This document shows positions 7,145-15,036 of a stretch of DNA of 64,000 bases, piece after piece. The translations under genes were made by a program, and so were the position numbers. Under the pieces are notes generated by a model. That model was given only the letters and a program-made list of their open reading frames with translations. It ran no database searches and was not told the origin of the DNA. The DNA is from Marnyiella aurantia (lineage in GTDB: Bacteria > Bacteroidota > Bacteroidia > Flavobacteriales > Weeksellaceae): contig NZ_CP059472.1 in assembly GCF_014041915.1 (NCBI RefSeq), positions 1,612,001 through 1,676,000 of the forward strand, given 5' to 3'. The stretch's first letter is position 1. Each line of letters opens with the position of its first letter.

Positions 7145-8938
7145 TTATTGCTTAGAAGCCCAAATCTTCATTTTCCTGTCCAGAACATCAAGTGGCAACG
7201 ATCCCTGGTTAAGTATCTCATCATGAAATTTCGGTAAACTGAATTTCTTGCCCAACTCCTTCTCATATTTCGTTCTCAGTTCACGTATTTTAAGGCTGCC
7301 AATTTTATAACTGAGTGCCTGTCCCGGCAAAGCCATATATCTTTCAATTTCCGCTGTTGCCGCAGCTTCATCATAGGAAATATTGCTCAGGAAATAGCGG
7401 ATTGCCTCTTCCCTGTTCATCCGGCCTGTATGTAGGCCGGTGTCTACCACAAGTCTCACAGCACGAAGCATCTGATCACTCAGGTAACCCATTTTCTGAT
7501 AAGGGTCTGTATACAGCCCTAACTCCGGTCCCAGGGTTTCACAATAATGCGCCCAACCTTCACCATAAGCTCCAAGCCAACCAAAGCGCATGAATTTCGG
7601 GAGTTCAGTATTTTCCTGCTGCAGTGAAATTTGATAATGATGTCCCGGGATCGCTTCATGTAGAAACAGAGATTCCATTCCGGACGTAACGTTGAATCTG
7701 GTTGCATCCGGAATCGGCATATAAAAGATACCGGAGCGTTTTCCGTCTGGGGTTCCGGGCACATACTCGGCACTGGCTGTTGCCTCGCGGAACTTTTCAG
7801 TCTGCCGGATCTCAAAAGGTGTTTTCGGGCTGTTACTGAACATTGACTTGAGTTTGGGCGAAATTTTCTTCAGGATATCATTAAATGCATTAATCACTTC
7901 TTTCTCGGTTTTATACGGCATGGCCGCCGGATCTTCCTTAACATGCGTAATAAACTGATCCAGGTTTCCCGTAAATCCTACCTGCTGCTTTACTTTTTCC
8001 ATTTCCGCACGCAGCATCGCTACTTCTGCGAGACCGGTTTTATAGATATCATCCGGGGTTTTACTTGTTGTAGTCCAGTTACGTGCATTAAAGGCATAAA
8101 TATCCTTCCCTTTGGGCAGCGCATTTATCCCGTCCGTATCGCGGGCTTTTGGCAGATATTCTTTTTGCAGAAAATCTCCCATAGCAGTGTAGGCCGGAAC
8201 GATCTTCTTCCCAATCATATCTTTATATGCAGCGGTAAATTTCTCTTTTTGTTTGTCTGTAAAACTTTCCGGAAACTTATGCACGGGACCGTAAAAAATA
8301 TTTTTCTCCCAATCCGTTGTTATAATCTCTTCAGCACGCATCTGAGCGATCATCTTCACGACCAGCTTTTTGGGAAGTACATGGCCCGCAGCGACGCCCG
8401 CGCGGAAGTTTTCGGTAGCTGCCGTCATCCAAAGCGGAAATTTAGCAGCACGCTTTAGCCAGTCTTCGTAATCTTTTTCAGTTTTGAAGGGCTGTGTGCC
8501 CTCGCCCGAACCCAGCAATGGGAAATCAAGCGGTAATCCGCTAAACTGTGTGAACGGAATATATTCGGGTTTATAGGCATAGCGTTCGATCTTGCCTTTC
8601 AGGATAAAATCCAAAACATCATACACGGTCTTATCTTCGTCAGAGAGATTTCTGTAATTCAGCTTCTCCATCTGCTTCTGTACGGAATTGTAAAAGGCAA
8701 TCTCGCCGGCAATATAATCCTTATCAATATCGATGGCCAACTGATCGTTGTAGCGGTAGTCCCCCTGTGCAGTAGCTTCCAGGGGATACAGTTTCAAATA
8801 CTGTTCATAATAATTGGCGGCTATGGAATCAATTTCCATTGGAGTTACGCGGGTTAACGGAGAATCGGTTTTTTTACAGGAAACTGCTGCAAACAGCAAA
8901 CCTAAAATTAACAGATACTTCACTGATATATGGTTCAT
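7145..8938 (-). CDS. DUF885 family lipoprotein, putative zinc peptidase
   Basis: 597 residues. A lipobox (LLFAAVSC, cysteine 21) marks it as a lipoprotein. DUF885 proteins resemble M32/M3-type metallopeptidases: the HEAIPGHH motif at 427-434 supplies the metal-binding histidines and glutamate. It is followed by FGWLGAYGEGWAHYCE, whose glutamates are the likely third ligand region. Substrates of the family are not established; proteolysis of small peptides in the periplasm is the usual guess. The ATG at 8938 is preferred over the GTG one codon upstream. It ends 7 bp from nth with no terminator visible between the convergent genes. Confidence 0.85.
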   Translation of the reverse strand: MNHISVKYLLILGLLFAAVSCKKTDSPLTRVTPMEIDSIAANYYEQYLKLYPLEATAQGDYRYNDQLAIDIDKDYIAGEIAFYNSVQKQMEKLNYRNLSDEDKTVYDVLDFILKGKIERYAYKPEYIPFTQFSGLPLDFPLLGSGEGTQPFKTEKDYEDWLKRAAKFPLWMTAATENFRAGVAAGHVLPKKLVVKMIAQMRAEEIITTDWEKNIFYGPVHKFPESFTDKQKEKFTAAYKDMIGKKIVPAYTAMGDFLQKEYLPKARDTDGINALPKGKDIYAFNARNWTTTSKTPDDIYKTGLAEVAMLRAEMEKVKQQVGFTGNLDQFITHVKEDPAAMPYKTEKEVINAFNDILKKISPKLKSMFSNSPKTPFEIRQTEKFREATASAEYVPGTPDGKRSGIFYMPIPDATRFNVTSGMESLFLHEAIPGHHYQISLQQENTELPKFMRFGWLGAYGEGWAHYCETLGPELGLYTDPYQKMGYLSDQMLRAVRLVVDTGLHTGRMNREEAIRYFLSNISYDEAAATAEIERYMALPGQALSYKIGSLKIRELRTKYEKELGKKFSLPKFHDEILNQGSLPLDVLDRKMKIWASKQ

Positions 8939-9033
8939 CACAGATAATTTAACATGCTAAATGTAATTATATTTTTAGCAAATACGCTACCTAAAATATT
9001 TTGAAAAAAAAATCTGCGGTTCGGGCAATTTTT

Positions 9034-9041
9034 TATCTTTG
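9034..9041 (+). promoter_or_regulatory. -7 promoter element of the unknown gene at 9082
   Basis: TATCTTTG matches TAnnTTTG exactly, 40 bp before the start codon. No convincing TTG box is found about 19-22 bp upstream. Confidence 0.5.
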
Positions 9042-9081
9042 TCAGACAGTATTATTAACACATTAATTACTTCACCATCAA

Positions 9082-9543
9082 ATGAAAGGGATATTAAAAA
9101 TTTACCATCCTGAGGAAACGCTTAAGTATCATATAAAGAACACGTACTGCAAGGCCGTATACAGTAACAGTGAACATTTGCTGGAAGTGGAGGTAATTAC
9201 CGATGAATCCCTGGATCACGTTGATGATGATTCCCTGCAGTATAATTTTCCCCAACTTTCCCTGCAGGTCATTGATTTTCCGGTGGAAAATGGTGAGATT
9301 GAGGGACAAACTTTCGACGTCAATGATACAGATGAAGCTTCCTACACTGAGATTAATCTGTTTGATGATGAGGAAGCCTATTTGCTGGAAAACAAACTTT
9401 CATTTGAGAAAAATAGTGAAGGTATAATGCAACTATGCTGGCAGGGCGAACTTACGGACTTCTATACAGGTTCAGACGAACCCATCCCGTTCAAGCTAAA
9501 ATGCCATTTTAAGGAGGATGAAATTGTGGTGGAAGATGAGTAA
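9082..9543 (+). CDS. Conserved acidic protein of unknown function
   Basis: 153 residues, very rich in Asp and Glu, with no signal peptide or membrane segment. It begins MKGILKIYHPEE and looks beta-rich (alternating hydrophobic residues such as LEVEVITDE and LQVIDFPVENGEIEG), suggesting a compact cytosolic domain. No catalytic motif can be named. It is a monocistronic unit with its own promoter, between the DUF885 gene and the ExbB operon. Its compact, well-coding frame argues that it is real. Confidence 0.75.
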   Translation: MKGILKIYHPEETLKYHIKNTYCKAVYSNSEHLLEVEVITDESLDHVDDDSLQYNFPQLSLQVIDFPVENGEIEGQTFDVNDTDEASYTEINLFDDEEAYLLENKLSFEKNSEGIMQLCWQGELTDFYTGSDEPIPFKLKCHFKEDEIVVEDE

Positions 9544-9577
9544 GATAGTTGGCCTTATGTTGCCTTCCACATCAAAT

Positions 9578-9602
9578 AAGCCTTTTAAAGATGGGCTTTT
9601 CA
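9578..9602 (+). terminator. Weak hairpin after the acidic unknown
   Basis: AAGCC (9578-9582) pairs with GGCTT (9594-9598), followed by a short T run. The stem is short, so this is only a candidate terminator. Confidence 0.4.
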
Positions 9603-9614
9603 ACAATATTAGCC

Positions 9615-9622
9615 TAGTTTTG
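9615..9622 (+). promoter_or_regulatory. -7 promoter element of the ExbB operon
   Basis: TAGTTTTG fits TAnnTTTG and lies 29 bp before the exbB-like start codon. The -33 box is not clear. Confidence 0.5.
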
Positions 9623-9651
9623 CCGTTCAATCAATAATCAAAAAATATAAG

Positions 9652-10332
9652 ATGTTTTTGCAGACCTCTACACAAATTGTAAACACAACCACAGAAACGC
9701 ACGTTTTTTCCCTTTGGAATGTTCTGTTTAGTGGCGGAATTTTAGGAAATTCCATTATGGTAGCTATCTTCCTGCTTGGACTTCTCGCCCTGTATATTTT
9801 CCTGGAAAGGTATTTTTTTATAAAACGTGCTTCCAGACAAACTCCTAACTTCCTGGAAAACATCAAGGATTTTGTGCAGGATGGGAAAATACAGACCGCA
9901 ATGGATTACTGCAGAACAATAGACTCGCCGGAAGCCCGCATGATTGAGAAAGGCCTTGCACGGATAGGCAGACCGATTTCAGATATCTCCAATGCTATGC
10001 AAAATCAGGGTCAGCTGGAAGTGTCAAGACTGGAGAAAAACCTGAATATTCTTGCATCTGCCTCCGGAGCCGCACCTATGCTTGGCTTCCTGGGCACGGT
10101 GGTGGGTATGATTATGGCGTTTTTCGAAATTTCTAATGTTACCGGTGCGGTGAGTCCAAAACTTCTTGCTTCGGGAATTTATACAGCCATGGCAACTACC
10201 GCAGTAGGTCTGTTCGTAGGTATTCCAGCCTACTTTTTTTACAATATACTTGTTACGAATGTAGACCGGCTTGTTCTGAAGATCCAGACCCACGTAAACG
10301 AATTCCTGGATGCACTGAATAAACCATTGTAG
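9652..10332 (+). CDS. exbB: MotA/TolQ/ExbB proton channel protein
   Basis: 226-residue inner membrane protein with three transmembrane spans: one near residues 35-60 (ILGNSIMVAIFLLGLLALYIF) and two after about 140 (MLGFLGTVVGMIMAFF, then GIYTAMATTAVGLFVGIPAYFFYNIL). The motif GLFVGIPAYFFYN is typical of ExbB/TolQ. With ExbD it forms the proton-driven motor that energises TonB for outer membrane import or acts in a Tol-like role. It is followed by exbD-like and TonB-like genes in the same operon, which favours the ExbB assignment over TolQ. Confidence 0.9.
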   Translation: MFLQTSTQIVNTTTETHVFSLWNVLFSGGILGNSIMVAIFLLGLLALYIFLERYFFIKRASRQTPNFLENIKDFVQDGKIQTAMDYCRTIDSPEARMIEKGLARIGRPISDISNAMQNQGQLEVSRLEKNLNILASASGAAPMLGFLGTVVGMIMAFFEISNVTGAVSPKLLASGIYTAMATTAVGLFVGIPAYFFYNILVTNVDRLVLKIQTHVNEFLDALNKPL

Positions 10333-10372
10333 CCGAAAAGCAACATAACTGTAACATCAAACCCAATTATTG

Positions 10373-10771
10373 ATGGAATTAAAGAGGAAGAACAGAGTAA
10401 ATGCAGAATTCAGCATGGCATCGATGACAGATATTATTTTTCTGTTGCTGATATTTTTCATGATCACGAGTTCTGCCATCAGCCAAAGTGCCATTGATGT
10501 AAAACTTCCCACAGCCAATTCTGCAAATCCTTCAGTTCAGGAGGCTACAACGGTAACAATAAAGGCCGACGGCAAATATTTTGTAAACGACACGGAGATA
10601 CCCAGAGATGAGCTGGAAAAATATCTTGTAGATGCACTGAAGGAAGAAAGTAACCCAGCTTTTACCATCCGCGCAGATGAGAACAGCCGGCACAGGGACG
10701 TCGTTTTTGTAATGTCTATAGCCGAAACACATAAGTACAATCTAGCAATCGCAACCACCCAGGAAGAGTAA
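10373..10771 (+). CDS. exbD: ExbD/TolR biopolymer transport protein
   Basis: 132 residues with one N-terminal membrane anchor (SMASMTDIIFLLLIFFMITSS) and a periplasmic domain. The aspartate in MTDIIFLLL is the conserved membrane-embedded residue thought to carry protons. The ATG at 10373 is used; a TTG one codon earlier is less likely. It lies 40 bp after exbB, and its stop codon overlaps the next start (TAATG). Confidence 0.92.
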   Translation: MELKRKNRVNAEFSMASMTDIIFLLLIFFMITSSAISQSAIDVKLPTANSANPSVQEATTVTIKADGKYFVNDTEIPRDELEKYLVDALKEESNPAFTIRADENSRHRDVVFVMSIAETHKYNLAIATTQEE

Positions 10772-11643
10772 TGAGTTTTGCAGCCAAACATATTGATTAT
10801 GACCAGAGAAACCGCCAAAAAAGTGCAGCGGTTACCTTATTGGTAGCTGTATTGGGCTTTCTGCTGATCTACTACTACCAGTTTACCAAAGTCACTGAGA
10901 AACCGGAGGAAGTAACTACGATGCTGCTGAACTTCGGTGATAACCGCAATGGACGGGACCAGCAGGATCCTGCATTTCAGCGGGGAAGCCTTGCTGCAGA
11001 AAAAGCGCTGGAAACTCAGCCTGTTGAGCAGAGCAGTACAGAACCGCAGCCTAGTGCTCAAGCTAGTGCTCAACCTGTAAAATCTGAGAGAATAATAACA
11101 GGGACGAACACTAAAGTAAGTGTTGCTCAAGATAAAACGGTGACAAAGCCGGTCTCAAAAAGCAATTCAAAGGCTGTTGCCAAACCTTCAAACTCCAAAA
11201 CCGCTTCTTCAAAAGCAACAGTTGCCAATTCCAAAACTGGATCAGGCGACGGTAAAGGAACTGCGGCTATCGGCAATTTAATTGGCGGAAGGAAATCCAG
11301 CACCGGTACACAGGGAACTGCAGGTACCACCGGGAATGCTGGCAATCCTTTGGGTGGCGACAGTGATGGCGACAGCAAAATCGGAATAGACCGTAATCTG
11401 GTTGGTTTCATCCCTGGAACTATGGGTCGTGGTGGTGCACAGCCTGCCCACAACTGTACTGCCAGCGGAACGATCAACATAGCCTATACGGTAGATAAAG
11501 CAGGAAATGTGACACTTGCCAGACGTTCCGGAGGCATTTCCGACGCGTGTGCAGTATCTACCTCCATTTCATGGGTGAAAAGATATGTAAAGGCGGAACG
11601 AGCCAACACTTCCTCTACCGGAACCTATTCCATTTCCTTCTAG
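10771..11643 (+). CDS. TonB-like energy transducer
   Basis: 290 residues. A short cytosolic head precedes one membrane span (AAVTLLVAVLGFLLIYYY, about 19-36). A long low-complexity periplasmic linker follows, rich in Ser, Ala, Lys and Gly (about 85-210). The globular C-terminal domain ends with IAYTVDKAGNVTLARRSGG and TYSISF, resembling the TonB C-terminal fold. Instead of the usual Pro-Lys linker it has Ser/Lys/Gly repeats. Two cysteines (HNCTAS and SDACAV) may form a disulfide. Direct coupling to ExbB-ExbD by operon position suggests it transmits motor energy to outer membrane receptors. Confidence 0.8.
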   Translation: MSFAAKHIDYDQRNRQKSAAVTLLVAVLGFLLIYYYQFTKVTEKPEEVTTMLLNFGDNRNGRDQQDPAFQRGSLAAEKALETQPVEQSSTEPQPSAQASAQPVKSERIITGTNTKVSVAQDKTVTKPVSKSNSKAVAKPSNSKTASSKATVANSKTGSGDGKGTAAIGNLIGGRKSSTGTQGTAGTTGNAGNPLGGDSDGDSKIGIDRNLVGFIPGTMGRGGAQPAHNCTASGTINIAYTVDKAGNVTLARRSGGISDACAVSTSISWVKRYVKAERANTSSTGTYSISF

Positions 11644-11669
11644 ATTCGGGTTAAAACTTAGTCCGGTTA

Positions 11670-12071
11670 TTAAGTAGCTTCGTTAAGATAGTTATTGAGT
11701 TCTGTTAATTTTGACATTACCGGCAAGGAGAAAATCTTACTTTTCTGAAGCCAGGTCTCATAAAATAGCTTGGCGCGCATGGCGAAATTTCTGTCTGGCA
11801 CACCGTGAAATTTATAATAAAACAGATTTCCCAGCAGTTCGTAGTAGGCAATTTGATGTGTGTCATCTTTTGCTTCAACCCATTCAGTAATCTCCTCTAC
11901 ACTTTTAGCAGAAAGTTCGTCAAAATCCATTTTAAAGACGTCCCGCATCTGGGTCTCAAACAGGGTTTGTTCATCTTTCAGTTCGCCCTCATTCTTTCCT
12001 AGCATCATAGTGGCCAGAAGCTCTGAGAACTGCTTTACGATGCGCATGATGTAATCCTTGTCGTGTATCAT
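11670..12071 (-). CDS. Small helical protein of unknown function
   Basis: 133 residues, wholly alpha-helical by composition, no signal peptide. It begins MIHDKDYIMRIVKQFSELLATMMLGK; the pattern DYIMR-hydrophobic helix resembles the uncharacterised DUF6483-type proteins, but this is recall, not a match I can test. The C-terminal half looks like a degenerate TPR pair (AYYELLGNLFYY, AMRAKLFYETW). It is convergent with the TonB-like gene and 147 bp downstream of fabG on the same strand, beyond a terminator. Confidence 0.7.
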   Translation of the reverse strand: MIHDKDYIMRIVKQFSELLATMMLGKNEGELKDEQTLFETQMRDVFKMDFDELSAKSVEEITEWVEAKDDTHQIAYYELLGNLFYYKFHGVPDRNFAMRAKLFYETWLQKSKIFSLPVMSKLTELNNYLNEAT

Positions 12072-12159
12072 ATTATTTTCTGTTTAAAGTGAGCTACCAT
12101 CTGCTTACCGAATCAGCCTCACAGATGAGCTTATTTTTCAACGAAATTAAACTTTATAA

Positions 12160-12189
12160 TAACAAACCCTTCTATCATTGATAAAAGGG
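12160..12189 (-). terminator. Terminator of the leftward fabG operon
   Basis: A 10-bp stem (12167-12176 with 12180-12189, one wobble pair, 3-nt loop) followed on the minus strand by TTTGTTATT. It lies 30 bp past the fabG stop. Confidence 0.7.
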
Positions 12190-12218
12190 CTTATTTGTAT
12201 TTTATATCGCTTCTGTGC

Positions 12219-12962
12219 CTATGTAAGCAGTCCACCGCATACATTAAGTACCTGGCCCGTTACGTATGCAGACATATCACTTCCCAGGAAAACGCAGGCA
12301 TTGGCCACATCTTCCGGCTTTCCGCCACGTTTCAGCGGTACATCATTTCTCCACTCTTCAATTACCTTCTGGTCCAGCGCTGCTGTCATTTCAGTTTCAA
12401 TAAATCCCGGTGCAATAGCGTTACATCGGATATTACGCGAGCCAAGTTCCAGTGCTACAGACTTTGTGAAGCCTATTACACCCGCTTTAGAAGCGGCATA
12501 ATTTGCCTGTCCTGCATTCCCCTGAATCCCAACTACAGAAGACATATTGATGATGGATCCGTTTTTGGCCTTCATCATAGGCTTTATCACTGCTTTTGTA
12601 AGGTTAAAAACTGAGTCCAGATTGGTTTTCATAATGATATCCCAGTCATCTTTACTCATCCGGAGTAACAAACCGTCTTTTGTAATTCCCGCATTGTTGA
12701 TGAGGATATCCACCTTGCCGAATTCAGCAATTACATCATCTACAAGTTTTTGTGCAGCATCGAAATCGGATGCGTCACTCTGGAAACCTTTTATTTTTGT
12801 AGTGGAACTAAGGGACTTTTCAAGCTCTGCTGCTTTCTCTACCGAACCTGCAAAGGTAAATGCTACCTGTGCACCCTGTTTTGCAAAACTCTCTACGATT
12901 CCTCTGCCAATCCCACGGGAACCGCCGGTAATCAATGCCACTTTTCCTTCTAATAATCCCAT
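12219..12962 (-). CDS. fabG: 3-oxoacyl-[acyl-carrier-protein] reductase
   Basis: 247-residue short-chain dehydrogenase of type II fatty acid synthesis, which reduces 3-oxoacyl-ACP with NADPH. It shows TGGSRGIG at the N-terminus (cofactor loop), NNAG, the catalytic serine in INMSSVVG, and YAASK with the catalytic Tyr and Lys. The ending VTGQVLNVCGGLLT is typical of FabG. It is the last gene of a leftward run with rsmI, 10 bp after it, and an acpP or fabF neighbour is absent. Confidence 0.92.
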   Translation of the reverse strand: MGLLEGKVALITGGSRGIGRGIVESFAKQGAQVAFTFAGSVEKAAELEKSLSSTTKIKGFQSDASDFDAAQKLVDDVIAEFGKVDILINNAGITKDGLLLRMSKDDWDIIMKTNLDSVFNLTKAVIKPMMKAKNGSIINMSSVVGIQGNAGQANYAASKAGVIGFTKSVALELGSRNIRCNAIAPGFIETEMTAALDQKVIEEWRNDVPLKRGGKPEDVANACVFLGSDMSAYVTGQVLNVCGGLLT

Positions 12963-12972
12963 ATTCTATTTA

Positions 12973-13647
12973 TTAAATCACGTTGTTGATGATGAGGACA
13001 ATCTCCCCTTTCAATGTTTTTGTTTTCGAAAACTCAATGAGTTCCTCTATAGTACCGCGCTTGGTTTCTTCAAATTTCTTGGATATTTCGCGGCTCAAGC
13101 TCGCTTTAGTTCCTTCGCCGAAGAACTCCCGAACCTGCTCCAGTGTGGTATTGATCTTATGCGGACTTTCGTACAAAATTATGGTTTTTTTCTCTTCTGC
13201 CAGTTGTTTCAACTTCGTTTGCCTGCCTTTCTTTTGTGGCAGAAAACCTGCGAACAGGAATTCATTGTTGGGCAGTCCCGAAACAACCAGTGCAGGTACA
13301 AAGGCTGTAGCACCGGGCAGGCACTGCATTTCCAGATCCGCTTCCGCAGCGGCACGAGCCAGGAGATATCCCGGATCCGAAATGCCCGGTGTACCGGCAT
13401 CTGTAATGATTGCGATATTCATACCGTTCTGCAGGTCATCAATCACCTTCTGGGTGGTGTAATGTTCATTATGAAGATGATAAGATTTCAACGGTTTGGA
13501 AATCTCATAATGCTTTAAAAGAATCCCCGATGTCCGGGTGTCTTCACAAAGTATATAATCCACTTCCTTCAGGATCCGCACGGCCCGGAAAGTCATATCT
13601 TCCAGATTTCCGATGGGCGTAGGTACAAAATAAAGAATTCCGGCCAT
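12973..13647 (-). CDS. rsmI: 16S rRNA (cytidine1402-2'-O)-methyltransferase
   Basis: 224 residues. It methylates the ribose of C1402 in the decoding centre of 16S rRNA using SAM. The N-terminus has the tetrapyrrole-methylase-fold signature PTPIGNLEDMTFRA, followed by CEDTRTS, ITDAGTPGISDPG and GLPNNEFLFAGFLP. It is about 60 residues shorter than the E. coli enzyme and ends directly after the catalytic domain, so the C-terminal helical domain is missing. Its start overlaps the stop of the upstream Mur ligase gene by 1 bp. Confidence 0.93.
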   Translation of the reverse strand: MAGILYFVPTPIGNLEDMTFRAVRILKEVDYILCEDTRTSGILLKHYEISKPLKSYHLHNEHYTTQKVIDDLQNGMNIAIITDAGTPGISDPGYLLARAAAEADLEMQCLPGATAFVPALVVSGLPNNEFLFAGFLPQKKGRQTKLKQLAEEKKTIILYESPHKINTTLEQVREFFGEGTKASLSREISKKFEETKRGTIEELIEFSKTKTLKGEIVLIINNVI

Positions 13648-15023
13648 TACAGGTCATTAAAAAGTTTACGTGTGAAATCTTCGAGCCCCGGATCCCGCGC
13701 TCCCATCAGCAGCAATACGGCACCTGCTTTAAGTTCCGGTCGCAATGCTTCGAGTAAATCATTCCTGTTTTCGATAAAATGCGCGTTCTTCCCTTTCGCT
13801 TTAAGGTCTTCAATTAAATCATTAGCTGAGATATCCTTTACAGCAGTACCGCCGGCATAAAATATCTCACTCATCCAGATTTCATCCTGAGATCTGAGTG
13901 CGCTGGAAATTTCTTCCACAAAATCGTTTCTCAGAAACTTTGTAGGGCCGTAACCGTGTGGCTGGAACCATGCAATTACCTTATCTGCCAGGGGCTGACA
14001 GGCACGGATAGAAGCAGCGCATTTTGCGGGGTTATGGGCATAATCGTCAATGACCCATATACCGTTCTTCTCCCCAAGAATCTGATGCCGGCGGTAAATT
14101 CCTTCATATCCAGCCAAACTTTCCGCACATTGAGCCAGCGAAATTCCTGCCTGTCTGGACACTGCGACTGCAGCTGCGGCATTCTCTACCGAGTGCCGAC
14201 CAAGAGAATTCATTTCAAACCTCTGCTCTTCTATCGTAAAAGATAACTTCAAGCCGTCCTGCCGGAAGTCTTTGGCATTGCAGCCCGCTGCTTCGTTTTC
14301 AAATCCAAAATCAACATCCACATTTGCAGACAGTTTTTTGGCCAGTGTATTAGATTGATTTACAATAAACAAGCTCATAGAATTACTTTTGAAAACAGAA
14401 AAGAGTTCCATCAGCTCATCCGTTTCCTGATGATCGCGGTCTACATTAAGCAAAAGACCAATTTCAGGTTCATACAGAACAACCGAACCATCACTCTCAT
14501 CAGCTTCAATTATTAGCCATTCGCCGGTTCCAACTGCGGCATTTCCTATTTTACCTTGCTTGATAATACCCGTTAAACCTGCACCGGAAATAATGCCCGG
14601 AGAAAGACCAGCATCAGTGAATATCTGATAAATCATAGCGGCGGTAGTCGATTTGCCGGAGGTTCCGGCAACAGCTATAGTTTTTTTACTTTTGGCAATC
14701 AGTGCCAGAAGTTCACTCCGCTTAATAATTTTTACACCAAGTTCGCGTGCTTTCCTTACTTCAGGTACCGTATCTTCAATAGCGGTAGAAACTACAACCA
14801 AATCTGTTGAATCCGTAATTCCTGAACCATCCTGCTCGAAACACCTGATGCCTTCCTGTTCCAGCTGCTCTCTGGTTTTATTGTATTCATCGTTTTTAAA
14901 GTAGCGGTCGCTGCCGGAGACGCGGATTCCGATACCGCGAAGGTACTGCGCCACAGCGCTCATCCCTACGCCTGCTACTCCTATAAAAAAGACATTCTGG
15001 AAACCAGAAATTCCGTTGGTCAT
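13647..15023 (-). CDS. Mur ligase family protein, MurC-like but divergent
   Basis: 458 residues with the three Mur domains. These are an N-terminal Rossmann domain (FFIGVAGVGMSAVAQYLRGIG), a central ATPase with P-loop AGTSGKSTT (119-127), and a C-terminal domain with DDYAHNPAKCAASI. True MurC enzymes normally carry GTHGKT in the P-loop and an aspartate-histidine-histidine DDYGHHP; here these are GTSGKS and DDYAHNP, and the ADH motif is DRDHQET. It may therefore act on a different substrate, such as recycling (Mpl-like) or another amino-acid ligation to UDP-sugar. It sits between an acidic unknown (13 bp upstream) and rsmI, not in a division cluster. Confidence 0.8.
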   Translation of the reverse strand: MTNGISGFQNVFFIGVAGVGMSAVAQYLRGIGIRVSGSDRYFKNDEYNKTREQLEQEGIRCFEQDGSGITDSTDLVVVSTAIEDTVPEVRKARELGVKIIKRSELLALIAKSKKTIAVAGTSGKSTTAAMIYQIFTDAGLSPGIISGAGLTGIIKQGKIGNAAVGTGEWLIIEADESDGSVVLYEPEIGLLLNVDRDHQETDELMELFSVFKSNSMSLFIVNQSNTLAKKLSANVDVDFGFENEAAGCNAKDFRQDGLKLSFTIEEQRFEMNSLGRHSVENAAAAVAVSRQAGISLAQCAESLAGYEGIYRRHQILGEKNGIWVIDDYAHNPAKCAASIRACQPLADKVIAWFQPHGYGPTKFLRNDFVEEISSALRSQDEIWMSEIFYAGGTAVKDISANDLIEDLKAKGKNAHFIENRNDLLEALRPELKAGAVLLLMGARDPGLEDFTRKLFNDL

Positions 15024-15036
15024 GTTTGATTTTTAT

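Noticed and set aside
12547-13518. 323-codon open frame on the plus strand across fabG and rsmI
   Set aside because: It is antisense to two recognisable enzymes, has no family features, and its composition is what the reverse of coding DNA gives.
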